A DNA stretch of 64,000 nt. It comes from CAVPTL01 sp963729195. GTDB taxonomy: Bacteria > Actinomycetota > Thermoleophilia > Gaiellales > JAICJC01. Both the position numbers and the translations under genes were made by a program. The DNA is taken from assembly GCA_963729195.1 (NCBI GenBank), contig CAVSNF010000022.1, forward strand, positions 124,001 through 188,000. The letters are read 5' to 3'. The notes beneath the pieces were generated by a model. That model made no database searches. It saw nothing but the letters and a program-made list of their open reading frames with translations, and had not been told where the DNA came from. Below are positions 1 through 9,837 of this stretch, piece after piece. How positions within the stretch are numbered: the first letter of the stretch is position 1; each line of letters opens with the position of its first letter.

Positions 1-843
1 TGTTCATGCTGATCATCTGGCTGCAGGGGATCTGGCTGCCGGTTCACGGCTACAGCTTCGAGCAGACGCCGCTGTGGGCGGGTATCTACATGCTGCCGCT
101 GACGGTGGGGTTCCTGGTCGCAGGGCCGACCTCGGGGTACCTCTCCGACCGGTTCGGAGCGCGCCCGTTCGCGACCGGGGGGATGCTGATGGCCGCCGCC
201 TCGTTCCTCGCGTTGGAACTGCTGCCGGTCGACTTCCGGTACGAGTGGTTTGCCACCTTCCTGCTCCTGATCGGGCTGGCGATGGGCCTCTTCTCCTCGC
301 CCAACCAGACCGGCATCATGAACAGCCTGCCGGCCAACCGCCGGGGCGTGGGTCGGGCATGGCGGCCACCTTCCAGAACTCGGCGATGGTGCTCTCGATC
401 GGCATCTTCTTCACGCTGATGGTGGTCGGGCCTCAGCGGGACGCTGCCGGGAGCGATGTACCACGGGCTCGACCGCCAAGGGAGTGCCGCCGGCCGATGC
501 GCTGCGTATCTCGCACCTGCCGCCGGTGGGCGTGCTGTTTGCCTCGTTCCTTGGCTACAACCCGATCAAGGAGCTGCTGGGGCCACACGTGCTGCACCAT
601 CTGTCCCACGGCCAAGCGGCATACCTGACCGGCCGCAGCTTCTTCCCCGGGCTGATCTCAAAGCCGTTTGCAAACGGGCTGCACGCAGCCTTCGACTTCG
701 CCATCGTGGCCTGCCTGATCGCCGCCGCAGCCTCGTGGCTGCGCGGCGGCAAGTACGTGAATCAGGAAGGCCTGCCCGAGCACGTCACCCAGATCGAGTC
801 GGTCGAGGGTACCGAGCTGGCGCTGGCGGGCGAGGGCGACTGA
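1..843 (+). CDS. MFS drug exporter, DHA2-like, C-terminal part
   Basis: This is the C-terminal ~280 residues of a major facilitator multidrug exporter; the start lies left of the window. It shows several hydrophobic spans, the loop GYLSDRFGARP typical of MFS cytoplasmic loops, and the DHA2-like stretch RGVGSGMAATFQNS. The reading frame jumps three times: near 353 (one base missing in GTGGGTCGGG), near 428 (one extra base) and near 480 (one extra base). After repair it reads through to the TGA at 841-843. The next gene is convergent, with an 11-base gap. The substrate cannot be told from the sequence. Whether the breaks are real mutations or sequence errors is open, but the same kind of break hits essential genes elsewhere here. 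Confidence 0.8.
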
Positions 844-854
844 GGACTGATGGC

Positions 855-1421
855 CTACTGAGCGCAGGCGCGCTTGGTGGGGTTGGACATTCCGAACGCC
901 GCGTCTCCCAGCGGAATATCCTGAGTCTGGGGGAGCCCCGGCACCTGCTCGAAGTGGATCACGACGGTGTCGGTCGAAAGGACGCTGGAGGGAGTCCCTG
1001 TGACCGCGTTGGCACACGCCTTCGGATTGGCCTGGAAGGTGAATGCGATCGGGACCATGCCGTCCGCGCCGATCCTGACCGCATGAAAAGGTTTCACCGC
1101 TGAGGACGTGTCGCTGGCAAGGCCCAGCGTCGGGCCGGCGAACTCTCCCTGCCACCCTGACGGGGTGTGGTCGGCGCCGGTCACCGTGAGCGGCAGCGAA
1201 CTCGAGTTGTGGATCCAGAGCGTCACCTCGTAGCTTCCATGGCGCTTCCACGGATAGACCGTGCCGGCGTCGAGGTCGACCCTGCCCGGCCCCAGCGTGC
1301 CGCCCGTCCCAACAGCCCCGACGCTCAGCGGCGTGACCGAGTTCAGCCACCAGACCGGTCCGATCACCGCGGCCAGCAGGCCGACGACAACGGCCCCGAT
1401 CAAAAGCGTGCGAAGCCTCAT
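855..1421 (-). CDS. Membrane-anchored hypothetical protein
   Basis: A 188-residue protein with one N-terminal hydrophobic segment (about residues 5-25, LLIGAVVVGLLAAVIGPVWW) and an extracytoplasmic domain rich in Ser, Thr and Pro. It could be a signal anchor or an uncleaved signal. No lipobox is visible. I chose the ATG at 1421 because it puts the charged n-region MRLR just before the hydrophobic run; an upstream start would add an unlikely Arg-rich tail. I do not recognise the family. It faces the MFS gene tail to tail and stands apart from the puu-like genes on the same strand. Confidence 0.6.
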   Translation of the reverse strand: MRLRTLLIGAVVVGLLAAVIGPVWWLNSVTPLSVGAVGTGGTLGPGRVDLDAGTVYPWKRHGSYEVTLWIHNSSSLPLTVTGADHTPSGWQGEFAGPTLGLASDTSSAVKPFHAVRIGADGMVPIAFTFQANPKACANAVTGTPSSVLSTDTVVIHFEQVPGLPQTQDIPLGDAAFGMSNPTKRACAQ

Positions 1422-1546
1422 CTCAATCACGACCCGACGAGGGGCTCGCACGTCAACTGGATGTTCTGTCACACATCCAACTTACCGCGCGATCCGCTGG
1501 TCACACAAGACGGCGTGCAAAAACGTTCCATGGCAGGCCCCACGCC

Positions 1547-2993
1547 CTACTCGGTCGAGATGAACACGCTCTTGAGCTCGGTGTTGTGCTCGAGTGCGTG
1601 CATTCCCAGTTCCTTCCCGATGCCCGACTGCTTATAGCCGCCGAACGGCATCTGCACGAATACGCTGGAGTTGGTGTTGACGCCGAGCACCCCGGTGCGC
1701 AGCGCCCGGGCGACTCGCAGCTGACGGGCGCCGTCGCGCGTCCACAGCGAGCCCGAGAGCCCATAGCTGGTGTCGTTGGCCAGCCGGATGGCCTCGGCCT
1801 CGTCGCGGAAGCCGATCACCGAAACCACCGGGCCGAAGATCTCCTCGCGGGCGACGGTCATGTCGTTGGTGGCGCCGTCCAGCACCGTCGGCCGCAGGAA
1901 GTAGCCGGCCTCCAGGGCACCGCTTGGGCGCTCGCCGCCGGTCACGATCCGCGCGCCCTCGTCCACCCCACGGGCGATATAGCCCTCGACGGTGTCACGC
2001 TGGCCGGCCGAGATCATCGGTCCGACCTGTGTCTCGGGATCCTCCGGCATGCCCACGCGGATCGCAGCCGTGGTCGCTGCATAACGCTCCACCACCTCGT
2101 CCTTGACCGACTCCTCGACCAGCAGCCGCGACCGCGCGCAACAGTCCTGGCCGCAGTTCTCGAACACCGCAAACGGGGCCATCGCGCCGACCTTCTCGAG
2201 GTCGGCATCGGCGAACACGACGCAGGCCGACTTGCCGCCCAGCTCGAGCGTCACCCGCTTGATCGTGCCGGCAGCGCGACGGGCGATCTCGGCTCCCACC
2301 TCGGTCGACCCGGTGAACCCGATCTTGCCCACCAGGGGGTGCTCCACGAGCGTGTTGCCGACCTTCGACCCGGGCCCCGGGATCACGTTCAGAACGCCCT
2401 CGGGGATGCCGGCCTCGAGTGCCAGCTCGCCGTAGCGAAGCGCCGTCAGCGGCGTCAGCGACGCCGGCTTCAGCACCACGGTGTTGCCGGCCGCCATCGC
2501 CGGGGCGGTCTTCCAGTTGGCGATGTTCAGCGGGAAAGTTCCAGGGCGTGATCAGACCCACGACGCCGATCGGCTCGCGGAAGGTCATGGCCACGCCGCT
2601 GCGCTCGACCGGCACGGTGTTGCCGAAGAACTTGTCGACGGCACCGGCGTAATACCGGATCACGTCCACGATCATGCCCAGCTGGCCACGGGCATCGGAG
2701 ATCGGCATGCCCACGTTGCGGGATTCGAGCTGGGCCAGCTCCTCAGCGTGCTCCTCGACCACGTTTGCAAACCGGTGCATGTGCCGGCCTCGGGTGACGG
2801 GCGACAGTGCGCCCCAGCTCTCGTAGGCCAGCGCCGCGGCTTCGACGGCGCGGCTGACATCCTCAATGCCGGCCTCCGACACGGTCGCCAGCGGGACGCC
2901 CAGCGCAGGGTCGGTGACCTCGAAGGTGCGACCCTCGGCCGAGGGAACCCGTGCGCCGCCCACCACCAGTTGCTCGACTGTCGTCGTGCTCAT
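1547..2993 (-). CDS. NAD(P)-dependent aldehyde dehydrogenase, PuuC-like
   Basis: Aldehyde dehydrogenase superfamily, ~480 residues and full length after one repair. The motif TPWNFP marks the cofactor site, LELGGKSA carries the general-base Glu, GQDCCARSR holds the catalytic Cys, and EEIFGPVVS lies near the C-terminus. One extra T near 2535 shifts the frame just after TPWNFP. Its ATG overlaps the stop of the PuuD-like gene by ATGA, so the two are co-translated. With PuuD-like and PuuA-like neighbours, the likely substrate is gamma-glutamyl-gamma-aminobutyraldehyde or a related omega-amino aldehyde. The family is clear; the substrate is inferred from context. Confidence 0.85.
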
Positions 2994-3718
2994 GCCGTCG
3001 CCCTCCTTCGATCTCGTGCGCGCGCCACCAACTCCTCAAACAGCGGCGCCCCGCCTTCCCGGCTCTCCTCGGGATGCCACAGCACCCCCACTGTGAACCG
3101 CATGTTGGGATCCTCGACCGCCTCCACCGAGCCGTCATCTGCCACCGCCACAACCCGCAGCCCGGCGCCGATGCGATCGGGCGCCTGATGGTGGAAGGAG
3201 TGCGTGGTGGCCTCCGGGCCGAGCAACGAGGCAAGCGTCGTGCCCGCCTCGATCCGCACCGTGTGCTCGGCAAAACGGCCGGGCTCGCCGCGATGCATGG
3301 CAGCGTCGGCCGAGACGTCGGGCAGGTGCTGGTGCAGGTCGCCGCCGCGGACGATGTTGAGCAGCTGCATCCCTCGGCAGATGGCGAGCATCGGCAGTGC
3401 CCGCTCGAGCGCGACGCGCATCAACGCCAGCTCGGAATCGTCGCGGTGGCGATAGAGGCCGACCGTCTCGGCGTGGGCCGGCTGGCCGTACACGTCGGGA
3501 TCGATGTCGGAGCCGCCGGTGAACACGATCCCGTCCAGCGTCTCCAGCACCTGCTCGACGCCCTCCATCGGAGGGATCACGATCGGCAGCCCGCCCGCAT
3601 TCAGCACCGACCGGGTGTAGGTGCTGGGCACCATCACCGTCTGGACGCCCGACCAATGCCCGAAGGACGCGGGCACCTCATAGGCGGTCACGCCGATCAG
3701 CGGGCGGTTGCGATCCAT
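2990..3718 (-). CDS. Class I glutamine amidotransferase-like hydrolase, PuuD-like (peptidase C26)
   Basis: A 242-residue gamma-glutamyl hydrolase of the peptidase C26 / PuuD group, which frees GABA or another amine from its gamma-glutamyl form. The nucleophile Cys lies in AICRGMQLLN (about residue 118). The catalytic His-Glu pair is in LWHPEES near the C-terminus, and HSFHHQAPD is the conserved substrate-side motif. GGSDIDPDVYG fits the family. The start ATG at 3718 faces the puuA-like gene, giving a 51-base divergent control region. The stop overlaps the dehydrogenase start (ATGA). The reading frame is intact. Confidence 0.87.
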   Translation of the reverse strand: MDRNRPLIGVTAYEVPASFGHWSGVQTVMVPSTYTRSVLNAGGLPIVIPPMEGVEQVLETLDGIVFTGGSDIDPDVYGQPAHAETVGLYRHRDDSELALMRVALERALPMLAICRGMQLLNIVRGGDLHQHLPDVSADAAMHRGEPGRFAEHTVRIEAGTTLASLLGPEATTHSFHHQAPDRIGAGLRVVAVADDGSVEAVEDPNMRFTVGVLWHPEESREGGAPLFEELVARARDRRRATA

Positions 3719-3769
3719 ACCGCAAGCAGTATATGAATGGACGACCAATCCACCATCAGGGAGTGCGGG

Positions 3770-5117
3770 ATGCTGACGCTGCAGGAACTGGAAGCGGACG
3801 TCCGGTCGGGGGAGATCGACACCGTACTGCTGGTGATGACCGACATGCAGGGTCGGCTCATGGGCAAGCGGGTGCACGCCCCATTCTTCGTGGACGAGAT
3901 CGCCGACCACGGGGCCGAAGGCTGCTACTACCTGCTGACCGTGGACGTCGACATGAACACCGTGCAGGGGTACGGCATGGGGTCGTGGGACACAGGCTAC
4001 GGCGACTTCGTGTTCAAGCCGGACTTCGCGACCCTGCGGCGGGTGCCGTGGCTCGAGCGCACGGCGCTGGTGATCGCCGACCTCGAGTGGCAGGACGGCC
4101 GCCCGGTGGTGGCCTCTCCGCGGCAGATCCTGCGCCGCCAGCTGGAGCGGCTGGCGGAGCGGGGATGGACTGCCAACATCGGGTCGGAGCTGGAGTTCAT
4201 CCTGTTTCGGGACACCTACGACCAGGCCCGGGCGAAGCACTACCGCGACCTCGAACCGGCCAATCCCTACAACGTCGACTACTCGATCTTCGGCACCACC
4301 ACCGTCGAGGACGTGCTGCGACCGATCCGGCTGGGGATGGCCGGTGCCGGCATCACCGTGGAGGACGCCAAGGGCGAGTGCAACTTCGGCCAGCACGAGG
4401 TCAACTTCCGCTACTCCGACGCGCTGACGATGGCCGACAACCACACCGTGTACAAGAACGGTGCCAAGGAGATCGCCTGGCAGCAGGGATATGCGCTCAC
4501 GTTCATGGCCAAGTTCAACGAGCGCGAGGGCAACTCGTGCCATATTCATTGCAGCCTGTGGGACGAACGGGGAAGTCTCTTCCCCGCCGACGACGGCCAC
4601 GGCCTGAGCGAGCTGGCCCAGCAATTCGTGGCCGGGCAGATCGCCGCCGGGCGTGAGCTGACGGCGCTGCTTGCCCCCAACGTCAACTCGTACAAGCGGT
4701 ACGCCGCCGGATCATTCGCACCGACCACGCTGGTGTGGGGCACCGACAACCGCACCTGCGCGCTGCGCGTGGTCGGCCATGGCCAGGGCATGCGTTTGGA
4801 GAATCGCTCCCCGGGGGCCGACTGCAATCCGTATGTGGCATTCGCGGCCATCATCGCCGCGGGCCTCCACGGCATCGACAACAAGCTGGAGCTGGAGGCG
4901 GAGTTCACCGGGAATGCCTACGAGGCGCCCGACAAGCCGCGCATGCCGCGAGGCGCTGCACGATGCCGCCGATCTGCTCGAGGGCTCACAGATCGCCCGC
5001 GAGGCGTTCGGCGACGAGGTGGTGGAGCACTACCTCCACTACGCCCGCACCGAGCAGGCCGCCTTCGACGCGGCCGTCACCGACTGGGAGCTCTTCCGCG
5101 GCTTCGAGCGACTGTGA
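3770..5117 (+). CDS. Glutamine synthetase-like gamma-glutamylamine synthetase, PuuA-like
   Basis: Glutamine synthetase family, ~449 residues. GSELEFILF, GECNFGQHEVNF (metal and glutamate site), HIHCSLWDE and NVNSYKR are all present. The divergent puuD/puuC-like genes and the sequence differences from the second synthetase (glnA, 30.7 kb) point to ATP-dependent gamma-glutamylation of an amine such as putrescine rather than ammonia. I chose the ATG at 3770 (MLTLQELEADV) because GGAG lies 6 bases upstream; ATGs at 3733 and 3737 have no such site. One extra base near 4951 shifts the frame (MPR to EALHDAA). The stop TGA (5115-5117) lies inside the palindromic repeat that starts at 5114. Confidence 0.83.
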
Positions 5118-5144
5118 ATAACGGTGCCTGGCACCGTTATTCAC
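5114..5144. repeat. 31-bp perfect palindromic repeat, copy 1
   Basis: Two 15-base arms, GTGAATAACGGTGCC and its exact reverse complement, flank a single T. The upstream synthetase uses the TGA within this element as its stop codon. Five more copies or variants occur in the window (19724, 28556, 28601, 49302, 55551). No transposase is nearby. Confidence 0.95.
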
Positions 5145-5152
5145 CCTTAAGT

Positions 5153-5218
5153 GTCGAGCCCCCGCTGATTGAGCTTCTTCACCCCGCTGACGTGTGCTTG
5201 TCAGGCGAGGGGCTCGAC
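5153..5218. repeat. Long imperfect hairpin beside palindrome copy 1
   Basis: The arms TCGAGCCCC (5154-5162) and GGGGCTCGA (5209-5217) pair perfectly, with a further CGC/GCG step inside a bulge. The loop of about 40 bases contains TTGAGC. The position, about 10 bases beyond the palindrome, resembles the hairpins that follow the copies at 19724 and 55551. Confidence 0.6.
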
Positions 5219-5247
5219 GACGTGGTGCGCCGCCTTGTCAGCCACGA

Positions 5248-5424
5248 TTATGCGGAAGGACGCCGCTCGGGCCTGCGCAGACCGAGCTTGCGAACCAGCC
5301 GGCCGCGCCGCTCGGCGCGCCGCTGTCGGTTCCGCTCGTTGGCGAGGCGGGTGAAGTACTGCTCTTCGGTCTCGCGACCAAGAGTGTGCTTGTGAACTGA
5401 ATGATTGTTGTAGTTTATTCTCAT
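5248..5424 (-). CDS. Small basic protein, leaderless mRNA
   Basis: A 58-residue open frame starting MRINYNNHSVHKHTLGRETE. The first ten residues are polar and coded by AT-rich DNA. The rest is strongly basic (ERNRQRRAERRGRLVRKL), is GC-rich, and could form an amphipathic helix. A consensus promoter ends only 6 bases before the ATG, so the transcript would begin at or next to the start codon. That promoter is the main reason to believe the gene. No family is recognised. The basic helix would suit nucleic-acid or ribosome binding, but that is a guess. Confidence 0.6.
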   Translation of the reverse strand: MRINYNNHSVHKHTLGRETEEQYFTRLANERNRQRRAERRGRLVRKLGLRRPERRPSA

Positions 5425-5430
5425 ACTCTG

Positions 5431-5458
5431 ATTATAGCACAGGTTTTATAGCTGTCAA
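5431..5458 (-). promoter_or_regulatory. Consensus housekeeping sigma promoter for the small basic protein
   Basis: TTGACA (5453-5458 on plus) and TATAAT (5431-5436), both perfect matches, are separated by 16 bases. The flanks are AT-rich, unlike the rest of the window. The -10 box ends 6 bases before the ATG at 5424, which predicts a leaderless transcript. Confidence 0.75.
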
Positions 5459-5567
5459 CCGTACATATACCACTTCACAGGGGATTAATCTGAAGAAAAT
5501 GTGGTAAACGACCCTCACCTTCCCGGGGTCGGCTGCCGATAGCGGGGGTGAACCAGTCCTTTCTCAG

Positions 5568-6762
5568 TTGTCGACAGGAACCCCCACATCTGCCCCTGAA
5601 ACCCGCCGCCGGTCTCCTGCCGATCCGGTTGCGCTGCTGTGGCTGGTGGCGCTGGCCGCGCCCGCGATCGCGCTGCTGTTCATCACCATCGGCCTGGCCT
5701 ACGGCCCCCGCAACTTCTACGACTTCCAGATCTTCTGGAACGCGGGCCAGGCGGTGCTCGACGGTGTCAGCCCCTACCCCGCGATCACCCACGACGCCCT
5801 GCGAAACCAGGATCAGTTCGTGTATCCCGCTCCGGCCGCCGTGGTGATGGTTCCGCTGGCGCTGCTGCCGCTGAGCGTGGCAGCCACGATCTTCATCGCC
5901 GTCAACATCGCCGCGGTGATCGTGTCGCTGCGGCTGCTGGGAGTGCGCGACTGGCGCTGCTACGCGCTCGCCTTCTGCTCGCTGGCCACGCTGCAGAGCG
6001 TGGTCATGGGCACGTTCACGCCGCTGCTCCTGGTTGGCGCTGCGATCGCCTGGCGGTATCGCGACCGCCGCTGGGTGACGGCGTCGGCAATCGCCGCGCT
6101 GGTGGTCGTGAAGCTCTTCCTGGCGCCCCTGGTCGTGTGGCTCTGGGTGACAGGACGGCGCACTGCCGCCGTAGCCTCGGTGGGGATCGCCGCCGCTGCA
6201 ACCGTGATCGGCTGGGCGGTGATCGGATTCCACGGCTTCACGAGCTATCCGCATCTGCTCAGCGCCGTGTCGCAGATCGAGCAGCACAAGGGCTTTTCGA
6301 TCACCGCCCTGACCGCCGCGGCCGGGCTGGGCACCGGCCCCGGCCGAATCGCGGCGATCGGCGGTGACCGCCGCGCTCTGTCTGCTCGCCTGGCGGCTCT
6401 CGAGCACCGCCGACGGCGATCGCAAGGCGTTCTCGGTGGCGATCGTTGCCGGGCTCGCGCTCTCGCCGATCGTGTGGCTGAACTACTTCATGCTGCTGCT
6501 GCTGCCGCTGGGTCTGCGCCGGCCGCGGTTGAGCCCGGTGTGGCTGGTGATGCTGACGCCGTGGGTGTTCGCCAACGCCAACACCGAGGCGCCGCTGTGG
6601 AAGGTGGCCGCGTTCATCGCCGCGGCCGCGGTGGTGCTGGTGGTCACGGTCAGCGACCGGTGGACCACGCCGGATGACCCCGAGGATGCTTCGCCGACCC
6701 CGCCCGTCGAGGTCGAGGTGATCCGTCAGCGGGCCAGCTCGCGCATGACTTCGACCACCTGA
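5568..6762 (+). CDS. Polytopic membrane protein, GT87 / DUF2029-like glycosyltransferase
   Basis: About 397 residues with eight or more hydrophobic spans. The segment YDFQIFWNAGQAVLDGVSPYP after the first membrane span is the extracytoplasmic Asp-containing signature of GT87 / DUF2029 polyprenyl-phosphate-mannose-dependent transferases, and YPAPAAVVMVPLALLP follows as usual. One extra G near 6362 shifts the frame. The start is uncertain; TTG 5568 gives a short hydrophilic N-terminus. It ends in a Pro/Glu-rich tail that overlaps the convergent peptidase gene by 37 bases. The lipid-linked sugar substrate is inferred from the family. Confidence 0.7.
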
Positions 6763-7740
6763 ACGCAGCCGAACTCGAGCGAGCGCAGATCGATCCGCTC
6801 GTCGCGTGAATGCATGCCCGAGCCACGCGCGCAGCCCAGTGCGACCGCCGGAATGCCCACCGCCACCGCGGCGTTGGCATCGGTCGAGCCGGAGCCCAGC
6901 CGATCGGGCAGGCCCAGGCCGATGCGCAGCCTGCGCACAGCCGCGACCAGGGGATGATCGGGCGGTGTTCGACCGGCCGGTCGCCGGCCCACAGGCTGCA
7001 GCTCGAGCTGCAGCGGCGGATCGACCCGGAGCTGGGCGAGCAGCTCGGCGAACTCGTCCAGATCGTGCTCGACCAGCGAACGCCGCTCCACCAGCAGCTC
7101 CGCTCGGGCGGCGATCGCGTTGACCGACTCGCCCCCTGAAATCGTCCCCACGTTGGCCGAGTGCGCAATCAGGTCGGCGGCGATCCCGACCAGCGCATGC
7201 ACGGCGCTGGGCGTCTCCCGGTCCCACCACGAGTGACCACCCGGGCCGGTTACCACCACCCGCGCCCGCACGCTGCCGACGTGATCGATCATGACCTCGT
7301 CCAACCCGTGGCCTTCGAGCGCGATCACCGCCTCGGGATCGAGCGCCGCGCACACCTGCCGGGCGCCCCGCAGGTCACCCAGACCTTCCTCGGCCACCGT
7401 GAACGCGATGGCAAGCCCCGGCGGGGGCTCGTCCATCTGCTCGATCGCCCACACCACCGCCATCACCGCGGCGGCATTGTCGCCGACCCCCGGCCCGACC
7501 AGATCCCCGCCGTCCCGCCGGATCTCGAGCGCAACATCCGAGCCGAAGACGGTGTCCACGTGGGCCATCACCAGCAGCCGGGGCCGGTCGGCGCCAAAGC
7601 GCCACACCAGGTTGCCGGCGCTCGTCCACCGCCCGCTCGCCGGGAATGCCCTGCAGCCGATCGGCGAGCCAGTCGATCCGCTGCCGCTCGGCGCCGGTGG
7701 GCGCCGGGATCGAGGCGAACTCGATCAGCTCGTCGTGCAT
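6726..7740 (-). CDS. M20 family metallopeptidase
   Basis: Zinc-dependent amidohydrolase of the M20 group, ~338 residues. HVDTVFG gives the first metal His and catalytic Asp, GPGVGDNAAAVMA the bridging Asp, FTVAEEGLG the catalytic Glu and metal Glu, and GSGMHSRDERID the late His. The middle insert (GPGGHSWWDRETPSAVHAL) is the dimerisation domain. One extra base near 7617 shifts the frame after VDE. It is the last gene of a minus-strand operon with an amino-acid ABC importer, so a role in trimming an imported N-acyl amino acid or dipeptide is likely. Confidence 0.82.
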
Positions 7741-7748
7741 CGACCATG

Positions 7749-8390
7749 TCAGAGCGGTACGTCGACTGCGGTGTGGCTCGAGAGCACGATCTCGGCCATA
7801 CCGCGCCCTGCCCGCATGACCTCGTCGTGGTCGGCCTCGGTCTCGATGTACCGATCGAGCAGCAGCCGCCCCAGCCCGACGTGGAACTTCTCGTCCTTGA
7901 CGATCGCCTCGTAGGCGCGAACGACGTCGGGCAGATCCAGCCGCCGGCCGGCCTCGACGATCCCGTCCAGCGTGCCGGTGGCAGCCGTCTCGGACATGTT
8001 CCAGGCGGCGATCGCACCCAACCGGTGACGATCCAGGCTGTCCCACAGAAATCTGCTCCACGGCACCGCCGACGGCGGGGGCTCGATCGGCACCTCGCCA
8101 CCGAGGCGCTCGATGATCCGCCCCACGCTGTCGTAGTGCTCGGCCTCGTCCAGCAGCTGCCGCGAGAGCGCGGTCACATGCTTTCGCTCGAACCCGAATC
8201 CGTACCGGCGGATCTCCTCACCGAGCATGTGCACGTAGTCGATCTCCCGCCAGCAGCGCGGGATGAACCAGGCCGCCAGCACCTCGTCGGAGGGGTTGTG
8301 GCCGTACTCGTCCCAGAAGGCGTCGGCCTGCGAGCGCACCGCTGCGACGGCCTGTGCGGCCAGCCGGTCGAACTCGGTCAGGTCAGTCAT
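7749..8390 (-). CDS. Ferritin-like diiron protein
   Basis: A 213-residue, mainly helical protein with two E-x-x-H motifs, DEAEHYDSVG (about residue 82) and VKDEKFHVGLG (about residue 171), and an earlier REIDYVHMLGEE. This is the ligand pattern of ferritin-like diiron proteins. The chemistry is unknown; oxygenase or oxidase activity is possible. The ATG overlaps the stop of the DUF1028 gene (ATGA), and the M20 peptidase starts 8 bases beyond its stop. It is intact. Confidence 0.65.
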   Translation of the reverse strand: MTDLTEFDRLAAQAVAAVRSQADAFWDEYGHNPSDEVLAAWFIPRCWREIDYVHMLGEEIRRYGFGFERKHVTALSRQLLDEAEHYDSVGRIIERLGGEVPIEPPPSAVPWSRFLWDSLDRHRLGAIAAWNMSETAATGTLDGIVEAGRRLDLPDVVRAYEAIVKDEKFHVGLGRLLLDRYIETEADHDEVMRAGRGMAEIVLSSHTAVDVPL

Positions 8391-9060
8391 TCGTCATCGC
8401 CGGGCACACCGTACCGCGGCGCCACGGTGGGGTCGAGCGCGCGGGTGACGTAGTCGCTCAGCTGCGGCTCCCACACCGTCCACAGCTCTGCCAGCCGCTG
8501 CACCGGAGCATCGTCCCAGTCGACCCGCAGATCGGCCACCGGCCAGCTCACCCGGTCGGCCACCAGCATCCCCGCGGAACGCACCGGCCCCTCCTCGCCG
8601 CCGGCTTCCAGCCCCGCCGCCAGCGCCGCCACCAGGCGGGCGCCGAGGTGCCCGGCGGTCGACCCGAACGTCTCCACCATCGCCTGCGGTACCGCGGCGT
8701 CGGCCAGCAGGTTCCCCGCGGCGACTGCACCCTGGCCCTCACAGGACGCGTACAGCCCCAACGTGCGCTCGCCGGAGAACACGGCCGTGGCGCCGTCCAT
8801 GCTGACCACCGTCAGCTGCCGGTAGGCGGTGTGCGGCTCATCTCGAGCGCTCCCGCAATCGCATCCGCAGGCGAGCCCCCGGCCGCCAGCAGATCGAGCA
8901 GCTTCGGCCCCAGCCGCGGGTCGGTCACGTTCTGGGAGGCGGCCGCCCCCACCCCGGCGCGCACATGGGCGCAGCGAGCGGCCACGCACGGGCTGGACGA
9001 GCTCACCACGATCCCGGACATGCCGGTATCAGGGTCGACGGCGGCCAGTGAGAACGTCAC
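8387..9060 (-). CDS. DUF1028 family Ntn-hydrolase-like protein
   Basis: About 224 residues. The N-terminus TFSLAAVDPDTGMSGIVVSSSSP and the segments GVGAAASQNVTDPRLGPKLLDLLAAGGSP, YRQLTVVSMDG and AVAAGNLLADAAVPQAM match the DUF1028 pattern, which is thought to have an Ntn-hydrolase fold. One extra base near 8845 shifts the frame after EMS. It lies 3 bases after the ABC ATPase stop and overlaps the diiron gene. The position suggests hydrolysis of an imported amide or peptide; I know of no proven substrate. Confidence 0.75.
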
Positions 9061-9063
9061 CGG

Positions 9064-9837
9064 TCAGAGCACCTTCGACAGGAACGCACGAGTGCGCTCG
9101 TGCTGGGGGTTGGCGAGCACATCGCGAGGATGGCCCTTCTCCACGATCACGCCGTCGTCCATGAACACCAGCGCGTCTCCGACCTCCCGCGCAAAGCCCA
9201 TCTCATGCGTCACCAGGATCATGGTCATGCCCTCGTCGACCAGCCCGCGCATCACGTCCAGCACCTCACCGACCAGCTCGGGGTCGAGCGCCGAGGTGGG
9301 CTCGTCGAACAGCATCAGCTTGGGCCGCATCGCCAGCGCCCGCGCAATCGCGATCCGCTGCTGCTGGCCGCCCGAGAGCTCGCGCGGATAGGCGGCTCCG
9401 CGGTCGCCCAGCCCGACCCGGTCGAGCAGCATCTGCGCCCGTTCCATCACCTCGTCCTTGGGCTCGCCCTTGACCCGCAGCGGCCCCTCCACGATGTTGC
9501 CCATCGCGGTCATGTGCGGGAACAGGTTGAAGCGCTGGAACACCATCCCGATCTCGGCCCGCTTGCGGGCGATTTCCTTCTCACGCAGCTCGTACAGCTT
9601 GTCGCCCTTGCGCCGGTAGCCGACCAGCTCGCCGTCCACCGACAGCCGCCCGGCGTTCACCCGCTCCAGGTGGTTGATGCAGCGCAGGAAGGTGGACTTG
9701 CCCGAACCGGACGGGCCGACGATGCAGAACACCTCACCTCGGCGTACCTCCAGGTTGATCCCGCGCAGCACCTCGGTGCGGCCGAACGACTTGCGCACCC
9801 CCACCGCCTCGACCATCGGATGTCCATTGGTACTCAC
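9064..9837 (-). CDS. Polar amino-acid ABC transporter ATP-binding protein
   Basis: A 257-residue ATPase with Walker A GPSGSGKST, Q-loop MVFQRFNLFPH, signature LSGGQQQR, Walker B LMLFDEPTSALD and switch His in VTHEM. The sequence is typical of the GlnQ/HisP class. I chose GTG 9837 because it forms a GTGA overlap with the permease stop. It energises the permease and binding protein upstream in the same operon. The exact amino acid is not readable from the sequence. Confidence 0.93.
   Translation of the reverse strand: MSTNGHPMVEAVGVRKSFGRTEVLRGINLEVRRGEVFCIVGPSGSGKSTFLRCINHLERVNAGRLSVDGELVGYRRKGDKLYELREKEIARKRAEIGMVFQRFNLFPHMTAMGNIVEGPLRVKGEPKDEVMERAQMLLDRVGLGDRGAAYPRELSGGQQQRIAIARALAMRPKLMLFDEPTSALDPELVGEVLDVMRGLVDEGMTMILVTHEMGFAREVGDALVFMDDGVIVEKGHPRDVLANPQHERTRAFLSKVL

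Noticed and set aside
2990..4624. A 544-codon minus-strand frame that extends the PuuD-like gene across puuA
   Set aside because: Only the part from ATG 3718 has the C26 hydrolase motifs. The upstream extension is antisense to the synthetase.
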